NCBI GenBank assembly: GCA_040382215.1
Contig: JBEIFW010000053.1
Location: 1 to 19,201 of the forward strand
Source of the DNA: JBEIFW01 sp040382215
GTDB taxonomy: Bacteria; Actinomycetota; Acidimicrobiia; Acidimicrobiales; Ilumatobacteraceae
Length of the DNA: 19,201 bases
Direction of reading: 5' to 3'
Position 1 is the first letter of the stretch. Every line of letters begins with the position of its first letter. Below are positions 1 through 6,019 of the stretch, one piece after another. Position numbers and translations under genes: made by a program. The notes below the pieces were generated by a model. The model did not search any database, was not told the origin of the DNA, and saw only the letters and a program-made list of their open reading frames with translations.

Positions 1-14
1 CCCCCCCCCCCCCC
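1..14. other. Poly-C run at window edge
   Basis: Fourteen consecutive C open the window, directly before the end of the decarboxylase gene. Nothing else in the window has such a homopolymer. It may be a contig-end artefact (terminal homopolymer in an assembly) or a real C-tract; the sequence alone cannot tell. Confidence 0.5.
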
Positions 15-27
15 ACCACGGTCGCTC

Positions 28-1218
28 TCAACGACGCAGCAGGTACGTCGATGCGAGCGGGGCGAACCCGTTGAACCCCACCGACGAGTAGGAGGTCGTG
101 TACGCCCCGGTGGCATGGAACGTCACCCGGTCTCCTGCGACGAGGTCCAGCGGCAGGTCGTAGGGAGCCTTCTCGTAGAGGACGTCGGCCGAGTCGCACG
201 TCGGGCCGGCGAGGCAGGCCAACCGGCGAGCACCGGCATCGCGGGCGGTCGTGATCCGGTACCGGATCGCCTCCCCGAGCGTCTCGGCGAGACCGCCGAA
301 CAGCCCGATGTCGAGGTACACCCAACGGCCGTGATCAGCCCGTTCCGACACGAGCACCACCTCGGAAACGAGCACCCCGGCATCGCCCACGAGGTAGCGG
401 CCGGGCTCGACGATCACGCGCGGCAGCCGCTGCGGGAACCAGGCGTCGAGCGCGCTGCGAATGGCGCTGCCGTACTCGGCCATCGTCGGCACGCCGTCGT
501 CGTAGACCGCCGGGAATCCGCCACCGAGGTTGAGCACCTCGAGGGTGTGTCCGCCGCCGGCGAGTTCGGAGGCCAACTTCGCCACCTCGCACAACGCGGC
601 ATCCCATGCGTCGAGGTTGCGCTGCTGGGATCCCACGTGGAACGAGACCCCGAGTCCCAACCCGTGCGACGCGGCCCGCACGAGCAGTTCGACGGCCTCG
701 TCTCGTGAGGTGCCGAACTTGCGAGACAACGGCCAGTCCGCCCCGACACCGTCGACGGCGATGCGGCACATGACCGTCGCTCCGGGTGCGTGCTCGATCA
801 GCTTGTCGAGCTCTGCTGCGCAGTCGAACGTGAAGAGCCGCACCCCCCGGCCGTAGGCGTCGGCAATGTCCCGGGCCTTCTTCACGGTGTTGCCGAACGA
901 GATACGGGAAGGGTCTGCGCCCATCGTGAGGCACCGGTCGATCTCACCGGGGCTCGCCACGTCGAAGCTGACCGCTTCGTCGAGGAGGACCTCGAGGATC
1001 TCGGGCGCGGGATTGGCCTTCACGGCGTAGAAGACCTCGGCCATCGGCAACGCCGTGCGCAGTGCGTGCAGACGTTCGGCGACGACGTCGAGGTCGACGA
1101 CGACGACCGGGGTCGGACCGTCGTAGTCGGTGACGAAACGGTCCAGTCGGGCGCTGCCGCTTCGACGTGGACCGGGCGTGCTGGTGCTGGCGTGGGAATC
1201 GGCCGTCGTGGTGGGCAC
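28..1218 (-). CDS. PLP-dependent ornithine/lysine-type decarboxylase (fold type III)
   Basis: Predicted 396-aa cytosolic decarboxylase that removes the alpha-carboxyl of a basic amino acid (ornithine, lysine or a relative) to give a polyamine precursor. An alanine-racemase-like barrel begins around residue 36. YAVKAN (64-69) carries the PLP lysine K67, HVGSQ lies mid-barrel, a GGGFP glycine loop and EPGRY bind the PLP phosphate, and GPTCDSAD (C341, D342) is the ODC-type active-site loop contributed across the dimer. The length is normal for short bacterial ODC/LDC. I chose GTG at 1218, because a strong Shine-Dalgarno (1224-1232) lies just upstream; the ATG at 1239 would put that site inside the gene. 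The gene is divergent from an Lrp/AsnC regulator and the shared region holds tandem dyads, so control by that regulator is likely. CDSAD favours ODC/LDC over diaminopimelate decarboxylase, but the exact substrate cannot be read from sequence. Confidence 0.88.
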   Translation of the reverse strand: MPTTTADSHASTSTPGPRRSGSARLDRFVTDYDGPTPVVVVDLDVVAERLHALRTALPMAEVFYAVKANPAPEILEVLLDEAVSFDVASPGEIDRCLTMGADPSRISFGNTVKKARDIADAYGRGVRLFTFDCAAELDKLIEHAPGATVMCRIAVDGVGADWPLSRKFGTSRDEAVELLVRAASHGLGLGVSFHVGSQQRNLDAWDAALCEVAKLASELAGGGHTLEVLNLGGGFPAVYDDGVPTMAEYGSAIRSALDAWFPQRLPRVIVEPGRYLVGDAGVLVSEVVLVSERADHGRWVYLDIGLFGGLAETLGEAIRYRITTARDAGARRLACLAGPTCDSADVLYEKAPYDLPLDLVAGDRVTFHATGAYTTSYSSVGFNGFAPLASTYLLRR

Positions 1219-1232
1219 CTCCCACCTCCCTT
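1219..1232 (-). promoter_or_regulatory. Shine-Dalgarno that sets the decarboxylase start
   Basis: On the minus strand AAGGGAGGT (1232 down to 1224) is followed by 5 nt and GTG at 1218. The match to the anti-SD is strong. It favours GTG 1218 over ATG 1239, and shows that this gene has a real 5' leader, unlike many neighbours. Confidence 0.7.
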
Positions 1233-1243
1233 CTCTCATGGCC

Positions 1244-1263
1244 CTCGACCCCGGTGGGTCGAA
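1244..1263 (-). promoter_or_regulatory. Hairpin in the decarboxylase 5' leader
   Basis: CGACCC and GGGTCG form a perfect 6-bp stem with a 4-nt loop (1246-1261), extendable by one A-T and one G-T pair. It lies about 12 nt upstream of the Shine-Dalgarno of the decarboxylase gene if transcription starts near the operator. It could affect translation or mRNA stability. No known riboswitch is recognised. Confidence 0.3.
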
Positions 1264-1308
1264 TCAGGGGGAGCGTCATGGTGGACCCCCCGACCGGTCT
1301 TGTCGACT

Positions 1309-1381
1309 CACTGATCCATCAGTGCGTACTGACGCATCAGTGCGTACTGACGCATCAGGCGCTGACGCATCGTTCAGTGCG
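1309..1381. promoter_or_regulatory. Tandem dyad operator, probable Lrp/AsnC binding region
   Basis: CACTGATCCATCAGTG (1309-1324) is a perfect 7-bp inverted repeat around CC. It is followed by TGCGTACTGACGCA at 1323-1336 and again at 1341-1354, each a TGCGT-N4-ACGCA dyad with an 18-bp period. A degenerate third copy lies at 1356-1369, and a half-site-like TTCAGTGCG follows at 1373-1381. The array sits in the 204-bp divergent region, about 30 bp upstream of the regulator's -10 box and on the decarboxylase's promoter side. Lrp-type proteins bind arrays of short dyads as octamers, so autoregulation plus control of the decarboxylase is the simplest reading. Confidence 0.6.
1318..1368. repeat. 18-bp tandem repeat, 2 exact copies plus a 15-bp copy
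   Basis: The unit ATCAGTGCGTACTGACGC occurs exactly at 1318-1335 and 1336-1353. A third copy at 1354-1368 has lost three bases in its middle. This is the repeat structure underlying the putative operator array. Confidence 0.85.
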
Positions 1382-1410
1382 TTCGAGTCCACGATCCGAA
1401 CTCGGCTCGG

Positions 1411-1416
1411 TAGCCT
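1411..1416 (+). promoter_or_regulatory. Putative -10 box of the lrp-like gene (leaderless)
   Basis: TAGCCT fits TANNNT and lies 6 nt before the GTG at 1423, so transcription would start at or next to the start codon. There is no Shine-Dalgarno in front of 1423. The same geometry recurs at several other genes in the window. Confidence 0.5.
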
Positions 1417-1422
1417 CGTCCC

Positions 1423-1899
1423 GTGCCTCGCGTCGCCGTCGACCGTCGGGCCTTCGAGATGGACGACATCGACAAGGCCCTTGTCGCTGCGCTCCAGCGC
1501 GACGGCCGATTGTCGTACCAGGACCTGGCGACCACCGTGAATCTGTCGCCGTCGGCCGTACGCCAACGGGTGCAACGACTGCTCACCCACGGTGGGTTCC
1601 AGGTCGTCGCCGTGACCGACCCGACCACGCTCGGATACCCGGTCATGGCGATGATCGGCCTGCGCACCGAGGGCAGCGCACGCGAGGTGGCCGATCGCAT
1701 CGCCGAACTCGAGGAGGTCATCTACCTCGTGCTCACCGCCGGGTCCTTCGACGTGATCGCCGAGGTCGTGTGCGTCGACAACGACCAGCTCATGCGGCTC
1801 GTCGACGACCACATCAAGGCCGTCCCGGGCGTCCACGACGTCGAGATCATGATGGAGCTCGCAATCCACACCCATCGCTTCACCTGGCGGCCCCGATGA
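1423..1899 (+). CDS. Lrp/AsnC family transcriptional regulator
   Basis: Predicted 158-aa DNA-binding regulator with the standard two-part Lrp/AsnC layout. An N-terminal winged helix-turn-helix (about residues 13-60) begins with DDIDKALVAAL and has LSPSAVRQRVQRL as recognition helix. A C-terminal RAM ligand-binding/oligomerisation domain (about 75-150) contains AGSFDVIAEVV and ends HTHRF. Length is typical. GTG 1423 is chosen because a TANNNT box lies 6 nt upstream; ATG 1459, nearer the usual family start, is a fair alternative. It overlaps the next gene by ATGA, so the two are translationally coupled. It is divergent from the decarboxylase across a repeat array, which suggests that it senses an amino acid or amine and controls that gene. 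The ligand is unknown. Confidence 0.9.
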   Translation: MPRVAVDRRAFEMDDIDKALVAALQRDGRLSYQDLATTVNLSPSAVRQRVQRLLTHGGFQVVAVTDPTTLGYPVMAMIGLRTEGSAREVADRIAELEEVIYLVLTAGSFDVIAEVVCVDNDQLMRLVDDHIKAVPGVHDVEIMMELAIHTHRFTWRPR

Positions 1900-2783
1900 G
1901 CGACCCCGTCACCGGTTTGCGTTCGGCGATCGCCGGCGCCGTGCGCGACCGGGTCGCCGGCCCCGGTGCAGATCGCCGAGCCGCCGAGGTGTGGGCCGCA
2001 CCGGGACCTCGTTGGTTCGGGCCGGATCGCCCGGTGCACACCGTCCACGCCGACCCGGCGATGTTCCTCGGCGGCCTTCGGGCCCTGCTGCTGCAGAGCC
2101 TCCATCCCCTGGCCATGGCGGGCGTCGCGCAACACTCGGCGTACCGTGAGGATCCGTGGGGACGCCTACAGCGCACGGCGGACTTCTTGGTGGCGACGAC
2201 GTTCGGTCCCGCCGACGAGGCCGAGCGGGCGTGCGAGCGCGTGATCGCCGTGCACCGTCACGTCCGTGGCGTCGCCCGCGACGGGCGGCCATACGCCGCT
2301 AGCGATCCCCACCTGCTCGCCTGGGTCCACGTCACCGAGGTCGACAGCTTCCTGTCGGCGCACCAACGCTACGGTGCCCACCGGCTGACCCCGACCGAGG
2401 CCGACGGGTACGTCGCCGACCTCGCCGTCGTCGCTCGGCGACTGGGCGTTGTGGATCCCCCGGTCGACGTCGCTGGCCTGGGCCGGACCCTGGGCGCCTA
2501 CCGTTCGGAGTTGCGCAGTACGCCCGAGGCGCGAGCCGCTGCCCGGTTCCTGCTGCTGCCACCCTTGCCTGCGGTTGCCCGACCCCCGTACGCGATCGGC
2601 TTCGCCGCTGCGGTCGGCCTGCTCCCGTGGTGGGCCCGGCTGGCCCTCGGGCTGCCCCCGCTGACCCCGGTCACCGATGCGCTCGTGGTGCGCCCGGCGG
2701 CCGGCGCACTGGTCGATCTGTTGCGCTGGGCCCTCAGCGCGCCCGGCGCTGCTTCGGCGGCGACGCGGGCACCGACTCGGTGA
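1896..2783 (+). CDS. MpaB family oxygenase (DUF2236)
   Basis: Predicted 295-aa protein of the MpaB/DUF2236 family, which includes heme-dependent oxygenases related to the rubber-cleaving latex clearing protein. The family signature is clear: LRALLLQSLHPLAMAGVAQH (62-80), then SAYREDPWGRLQRTADF, a conserved VHRHVRGVARDG stretch and HLLAWVHVTEVDSF. The conserved histidines are candidate heme ligands. Only a short C-terminal hydrophobic stretch is seen and there is no signal peptide, so it is probably cytosolic or peripheral. ATG 1896 overlaps the regulator's stop codon (ATGA), which makes a two-gene unit. Its 3' end overlaps the convergent membrane-protein gene by 50 bp. Substrate unknown; an oxidation step controlled with the lrp-like gene is inference only. 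Confidence 0.85.
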   Translation: MSDPVTGLRSAIAGAVRDRVAGPGADRRAAEVWAAPGPRWFGPDRPVHTVHADPAMFLGGLRALLLQSLHPLAMAGVAQHSAYREDPWGRLQRTADFLVATTFGPADEAERACERVIAVHRHVRGVARDGRPYAASDPHLLAWVHVTEVDSFLSAHQRYGAHRLTPTEADGYVADLAVVARRLGVVDPPVDVAGLGRTLGAYRSELRSTPEARAAARFLLLPPLPAVARPPYAIGFAAAVGLLPWWARLALGLPPLTPVTDALVVRPAAGALVDLLRWALSAPGAASAATRAPTR

Positions 2784-3834
2784 CCAACGGCGACTCCACG
2801 AGGTCGTGGCTGGGCCAATACATGGTGGCGAACGCCTGGAGGCACGCGGCAAGCGGGATCGCGAGCAGCGCGCCGACGGCGCCGAGCAGCGCAGCCCCTG
2901 CGAGTACGGCACCGAATGCGAGCGCCGGGTGCAACTCGAGGGTGCGGGCGGTGATCCGAGGCAGGAAGAGGTAGTTCTCGACCTGCTGGTACAGCACGAT
3001 CACGACGACGACGATCAACCCGGCGCGGGGATCGTCGACGAGCGCCACGAGAAGGGGGAGCACCCCGGCGAGGTACGTGCCGATCACGGGGACGAACTGG
3101 CTCACGATGCCGACCCACAGTCCGAGTGCGAGCGAGTACTTCACGCCGAGCAGAAGGAAGGCGAGGGTGTGGCACAAGCCCGAGAGTCCGGCAAGCACCA
3201 CGCGTGAGTAGAGGTAGGCACCGGTCTTGTCGATCGCCACCTCCCAGGCCTCGAGCACCTTGGTCTGCACGTTCGGACGCAACCGGGAGCAGACCGCACG
3301 GCGGAACCGCGGGCCGTCGGCGACCAGGTAGAAGGTGAACAGGCCGACGGCCAGGAAGGCCACGAGCGCGCTGAACGCCGTCGCCGACAGCTCCAGCGTC
3401 CGGCCAGCGATGTTGCTCCACACGCCTGAGTCGCGCAGGCGGTCCCCAAGGTCACCGAAGTCGACGGACACGTCGAAGGTGTCCTTCAGCCAGTCCTCGA
3501 TCTGGGACAGGTACTCCGGAGCGCGCTCGGCCAAGGTGGCGACCTGCTGAGCGACCAGGGCGACGATGGCGACGACGAAGGCGAAGGAAGCGGCGAGCAC
3601 GGCCAGCATGACGGTGCCCGTCGCCCGGCCACGCCGCCACCCACGCCGCGCCAGACGGTTCACGCCGGGCTCGATGGCCAGGGACAAGAACAGCGAGGCG
3701 AGCAGCATGACCAGCAGGCTGCGCAGCAGCTCGACGACCTGCCAGGCCACCACCAATAGGGCGAACACCCCCCAGAACAGCAGCACGGCGCGCAGCACCC
3801 ACGACGGCATGCGTCGCTCGGCCCCGTCCGTCAT
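2734..3834 (-). CDS. AI-2E/PerM family transporter
   Basis: Predicted 366-aa polytopic membrane protein of the AI-2E family (PF01594; relatives TqsA, PerM, YdiK). Hydrophobic segments lie near residues 13-33, 38-55 and 73-97. A soluble stretch follows (98-150: LAERAPEYLSQIEDWLKD and onward), then further segments to about 325. The family signature GIVSQFVPVIGTYLAGVLP and the later QQVENYLFLPRI are present. Family roles include AI-2 export and sodium/proton antiport, so the substrate is open. ATG 3834 overlaps the stop of the E3-like gene (ATGA), so it is the last gene of the dehydrogenase operon. A TACCCT box 8 nt before the ATG could also give a separate leaderless start. The C-terminus is polar and basic and is encoded within the 50-bp overlap with the MpaB gene. 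Confidence 0.88.
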   Translation of the reverse strand: MTDGAERRMPSWVLRAVLLFWGVFALLVVAWQVVELLRSLLVMLLASLFLSLAIEPGVNRLARRGWRRGRATGTVMLAVLAASFAFVVAIVALVAQQVATLAERAPEYLSQIEDWLKDTFDVSVDFGDLGDRLRDSGVWSNIAGRTLELSATAFSALVAFLAVGLFTFYLVADGPRFRRAVCSRLRPNVQTKVLEAWEVAIDKTGAYLYSRVVLAGLSGLCHTLAFLLLGVKYSLALGLWVGIVSQFVPVIGTYLAGVLPLLVALVDDPRAGLIVVVVIVLYQQVENYLFLPRITARTLELHPALAFGAVLAGAALLGAVGALLAIPLAACLQAFATMYWPSHDLVESPLVTESVPASPPKQRRAR

Positions 3835-4874
3835 GCACGTCCAGGGTAGACACCGCCGCCCCGTCCCCGGGCGGATGCTGCGGCGGCCGCCAGCAGCGCG
3901 CCGGTGCCGGCTGCAGCGCTGAACACGAGGTCGTCGAGGACTGCGGCCAGCTCCACGGCGAGCACGGCGGCGCCGAGCACCGACGCCGCCCCGGCACCGG
4001 CGGCGTGGACCCCGACGACGGTACCCGCAGCGTCCGCGATCACCTCGACGGTGACGTCCCCCTCGATCCGGCCCCTCCGCATGCCCTCGAGAGCACCGAC
4101 CGACCAGGCCGCCCAGTCGCCGGACTCGACCAGCACGGGCACCACGCCCGGCTCGAAGGGCACCGGAGCACCGGCGATCGCGGCCGCCACCGTGACGGCC
4201 TCGGCGATCTCGAACCCGGTCGGGCGCCCCGCTGCTGCGCCGACGGCGTACAGGTGCGGCGCGGCGCGACCGACGTCGTCGCAGACGAGCGAGCCGTCCG
4301 CCCGCCGCCGGACACGATCGAGGTGTTCGAGGCCGAGATCATCGGTGGCGGCCCGCCCGAGCGCCGCCCCGACCGGCGCGGCCCCCTCGATGACGACGAC
4401 CCCCGATGTCGCCAGCCGGGCACGGACCGAAGCGGCCACCCAGGGTGCGGCCGTCGGCAGCAGCGCCGAGACCGAATCGACAGCGACGATCGCTCCCTGA
4501 CCGGCGAGGTCGAACGCCCGCTGCACGGCGACGACGTCGCCGCCCACGACGGTGACCGTCGCGCCGGGGGTCGGGGTCGGGGGTCCCACCTGACCGGTGG
4601 CGACGATGACGTCGATCGCCTCGACGTGCACGACCTGGTCGCCGTCGCTCACTGCCACCCGGCGGGGGGTCGAGAACCGAGCGGTCCCCCTCAGCCAGGT
4701 CGCGTCGCGTCGCGACACTGCTGACGCCGATGCTGACGCCGTTGTGGACCTCGCTGCGTCGGCGACGACAACGTGGCGACCGTGGCCGGCGAGCACCTCG
4801 ACCACGGCCCGACCGCTGCGGCCTGCGCCGATGACGAGCACGTCGGCCCCGATGGGGACCTCGCCGATCACCAT
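3831..4874 (-). CDS. Degenerate dihydrolipoamide dehydrogenase (E3)-like pseudoenzyme
   Basis: Predicted 347-aa protein that follows the domain order of dihydrolipoamide dehydrogenase but lacks its chemistry. An N-terminal Rossmann motif GAGRSG (16-21) ends at D39. The region that should hold the redox disulfide (CxxxxC) is a Ser/Ala-rich run (42-55). VIVATG (89-94) matches the FAD-domain turn, VVGGDVVAVQRA (109-120) is a worn NAD-binding loop, and HLYAVGAAAG (207-216) has Ala where GD contacts FAD. VVPVLVESGDWAAWSVG (244-260) aligns with the start of the E3 dimerisation domain, but the C-terminal HPTLSE equivalent is gone (SAAAGTG, 319-325). It is about 110 aa shorter than active E3. ATG 4874 lies 8 nt after the E2 stop. 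It may be structural, perhaps occupying the E3 site on E2, or a decaying gene with an intact frame. The long upstream extension of this frame overlaps E2 and is not coding. Confidence 0.7.
   Translation of the reverse strand: MVIGEVPIGADVLVIGAGRSGRAVVEVLAGHGRHVVVADAARSTTASASASAVSRRDATWLRGTARFSTPRRVAVSDGDQVVHVEAIDVIVATGQVGPPTPTPGATVTVVGGDVVAVQRAFDLAGQGAIVAVDSVSALLPTAAPWVAASVRARLATSGVVVIEGAAPVGAALGRAATDDLGLEHLDRVRRRADGSLVCDDVGRAAPHLYAVGAAAGRPTGFEIAEAVTVAAAIAGAPVPFEPGVVPVLVESGDWAAWSVGALEGMRRGRIEGDVTVEVIADAAGTVVGVHAAGAGAASVLGAAVLAVELAAVLDDLVFSAAAGTGALLAAAAASARGRGGGVYPGRA
3843..3848 (-). promoter_or_regulatory. Possible internal -10 box before the AI-2E-family gene
   Basis: TACCCT (minus strand) lies 8 nt before the ATG at 3834, inside the end of the E3-like coding region. 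It fits the window's TANNNT pattern, but the ATGA overlap already explains translation, so it may be chance. Confidence 0.25.
4701..4740. repeat. Simple repeats at the missing disulfide of the E3-like gene
   Basis: CGCGT is repeated at 4701-4712, and the 10-mer TGCTGACGCC occurs twice (4719-4728 and 4731-4740). On the coding (minus) strand these give the Ser/Ala-rich stretch where the redox-active disulfide motif of E3 would be. Replication slippage may have helped replace the motif. Confidence 0.6.
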
Positions 4875-4882
4875 CGGGAGCC

Positions 4883-6019
4883 CTACAGCAGCAGGCGCAC
4901 CGGATCCCGGAGCGCTGCGGTGAGGTCGGCGGCGAAGGCGAGCACGTCGGCCCCGTCGAGCAGTCGGTGGTCGGCCGAGATCGACCACGGCAGCACGGGA
5001 CGAACGGCGAGTACCCCGTCGACGACCCACGGCCGAGCGGCGACGGCTCCCACCCCGACCACCAGCGTCTGGCCTGGTGGGATCACCGGAGCGGCGAACC
5101 GCCCTCCGAGCGGCCCGTAGTTGCTCAGCGTCGCCGTCCCACCGGCGAGATCGGCCGGACCGAGCCGTCCGGACCGAGCCGTCTCGGTGAGCCGGCGTAG
5201 CGCCCGAGCGGCGTCGAGCACGCCGAGTCGGTCGGCGTCGTGGAGGACCGGCACGACGAGACCGTCGGGCGTCGCGCAAGCAACACCGAGGTTGATCTCG
5301 TCGTGGAACGTCGCACTGCGACCGTCGTCGTGCACCGTCGCATTCCCGGCCGGGTGACGGCGCAACGTCCGGGCCACGGCAAGCGCCAGCAGCGCAGTCA
5401 GCGTGATCGGCTCGCCGGCCGCTTCGGCCAGCGATGCACGAGCGGCGAGCAACCCGGTCGCGTCGAACTCGTCGGAGGCCCCGAGGTGGGGGATCGTCGA
5501 CCAGCTCCGACCCATGGCCGCTGCCGTAGCGCGCCGGATCCCTCGGAACGTCACCTCGCCCGTGCGGTCGTTGCCGGTCGCCGATCGCACGGGGATCGGG
5601 GGTGCGGTCGTCGCCTCGCTCCCGTCCCGGTCGGGGCGCGCGGCGTCGAGGTCGTCGTCGGTGATCCGCCCGCCCGGACCCGTGCCACGCACCGTGGCGA
5701 GGTCGATCCCCCGTTGCGCAGCGCGTCGGCGAAGCGCCGGCGACGCCTTGGGCCGCTCGGCACCGACGGGCGGGGCTCCCAGCGGGTGCAGCGTTGCGAG
5801 GAGGGTGCCGACGGGCACGACCGCCCCGATTTCGACGTGGATGGCCGCCACCGTGCCGTCGGCGGGCGCCGGGACCTCGACGACCGCCTTGTCCGTCTGC
5901 ACCTCGGCCAGGGCCTCGTCCCGGCGCACCGACTGGCCCACCTCGACGAACCAACGCAGCACCTCGCCCTCGTCGAGACCCTCCCCGACGTCGGCCAGAC
6001 GCACCTCGAGTGCGTTCAC
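4883..6019 (-). CDS. bkdC: Branched-chain 2-oxoacid dehydrogenase E2 (dihydrolipoamide acyltransferase)
   Basis: Predicted 378-aa core subunit. It takes the acyl group from E1 on a swinging lipoyl arm and passes it to CoA. One lipoyl domain (about 4-78) has the lipoylation lysine K44 in TDKAVVEV. A peripheral subunit-binding domain (about 91-125: ASPALRRRAAQRGIDL...GPGGRITDDDL) would hold E1 or E3. The catalytic domain runs from about 150 to the end, with DHRLLDG (H351, D355) as active site. A single lipoyl domain and short linkers make it compact. GTG 6019 overlaps the E1-beta stop (GTGA); the longer upstream frame is a shadow of E1-beta. The complex type (branched-chain rather than pyruvate) rests on the E1-alpha sequence. 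Function as E2 is near certain. Confidence 0.92.
   Translation of the reverse strand: MNALEVRLADVGEGLDEGEVLRWFVEVGQSVRRDEALAEVQTDKAVVEVPAPADGTVAAIHVEIGAVVPVGTLLATLHPLGAPPVGAERPKASPALRRRAAQRGIDLATVRGTGPGGRITDDDLDAARPDRDGSEATTAPPIPVRSATGNDRTGEVTFRGIRRATAAAMGRSWSTIPHLGASDEFDATGLLAARASLAEAAGEPITLTALLALAVARTLRRHPAGNATVHDDGRSATFHDEINLGVACATPDGLVVPVLHDADRLGVLDAARALRRLTETARSGRLGPADLAGGTATLSNYGPLGGRFAAPVIPPGQTLVVGVGAVAARPWVVDGVLAVRPVLPWSISADHRLLDGADVLAFAADLTAALRDPVRLLL

Noticed and set aside
944..1279. Minus-strand 111-aa frame starting in the decarboxylase leader
   Set aside because: Arg-rich shadow of the decarboxylase gene with no ribosome binding site; a leader peptide is not supported.
1318..1368. 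CRISPR-like array
   Set aside because: The 18-bp units abut with no spacers and there are no cas genes; an operator array fits better.
1167..1895. N-terminal extension of the MpaB frame to 538 aa
   Set aside because: It runs through the operator repeats and the lrp-like gene in another frame; the family start fits ATG 1896.
4875..5954. Long upstream extension of the E3-like frame, giving a 707-aa protein
   Set aside because: It lies fully inside E2, is Arg/Gly/Ala-rich with no domain, and the E3 Rossmann motif begins right after ATG 4874.
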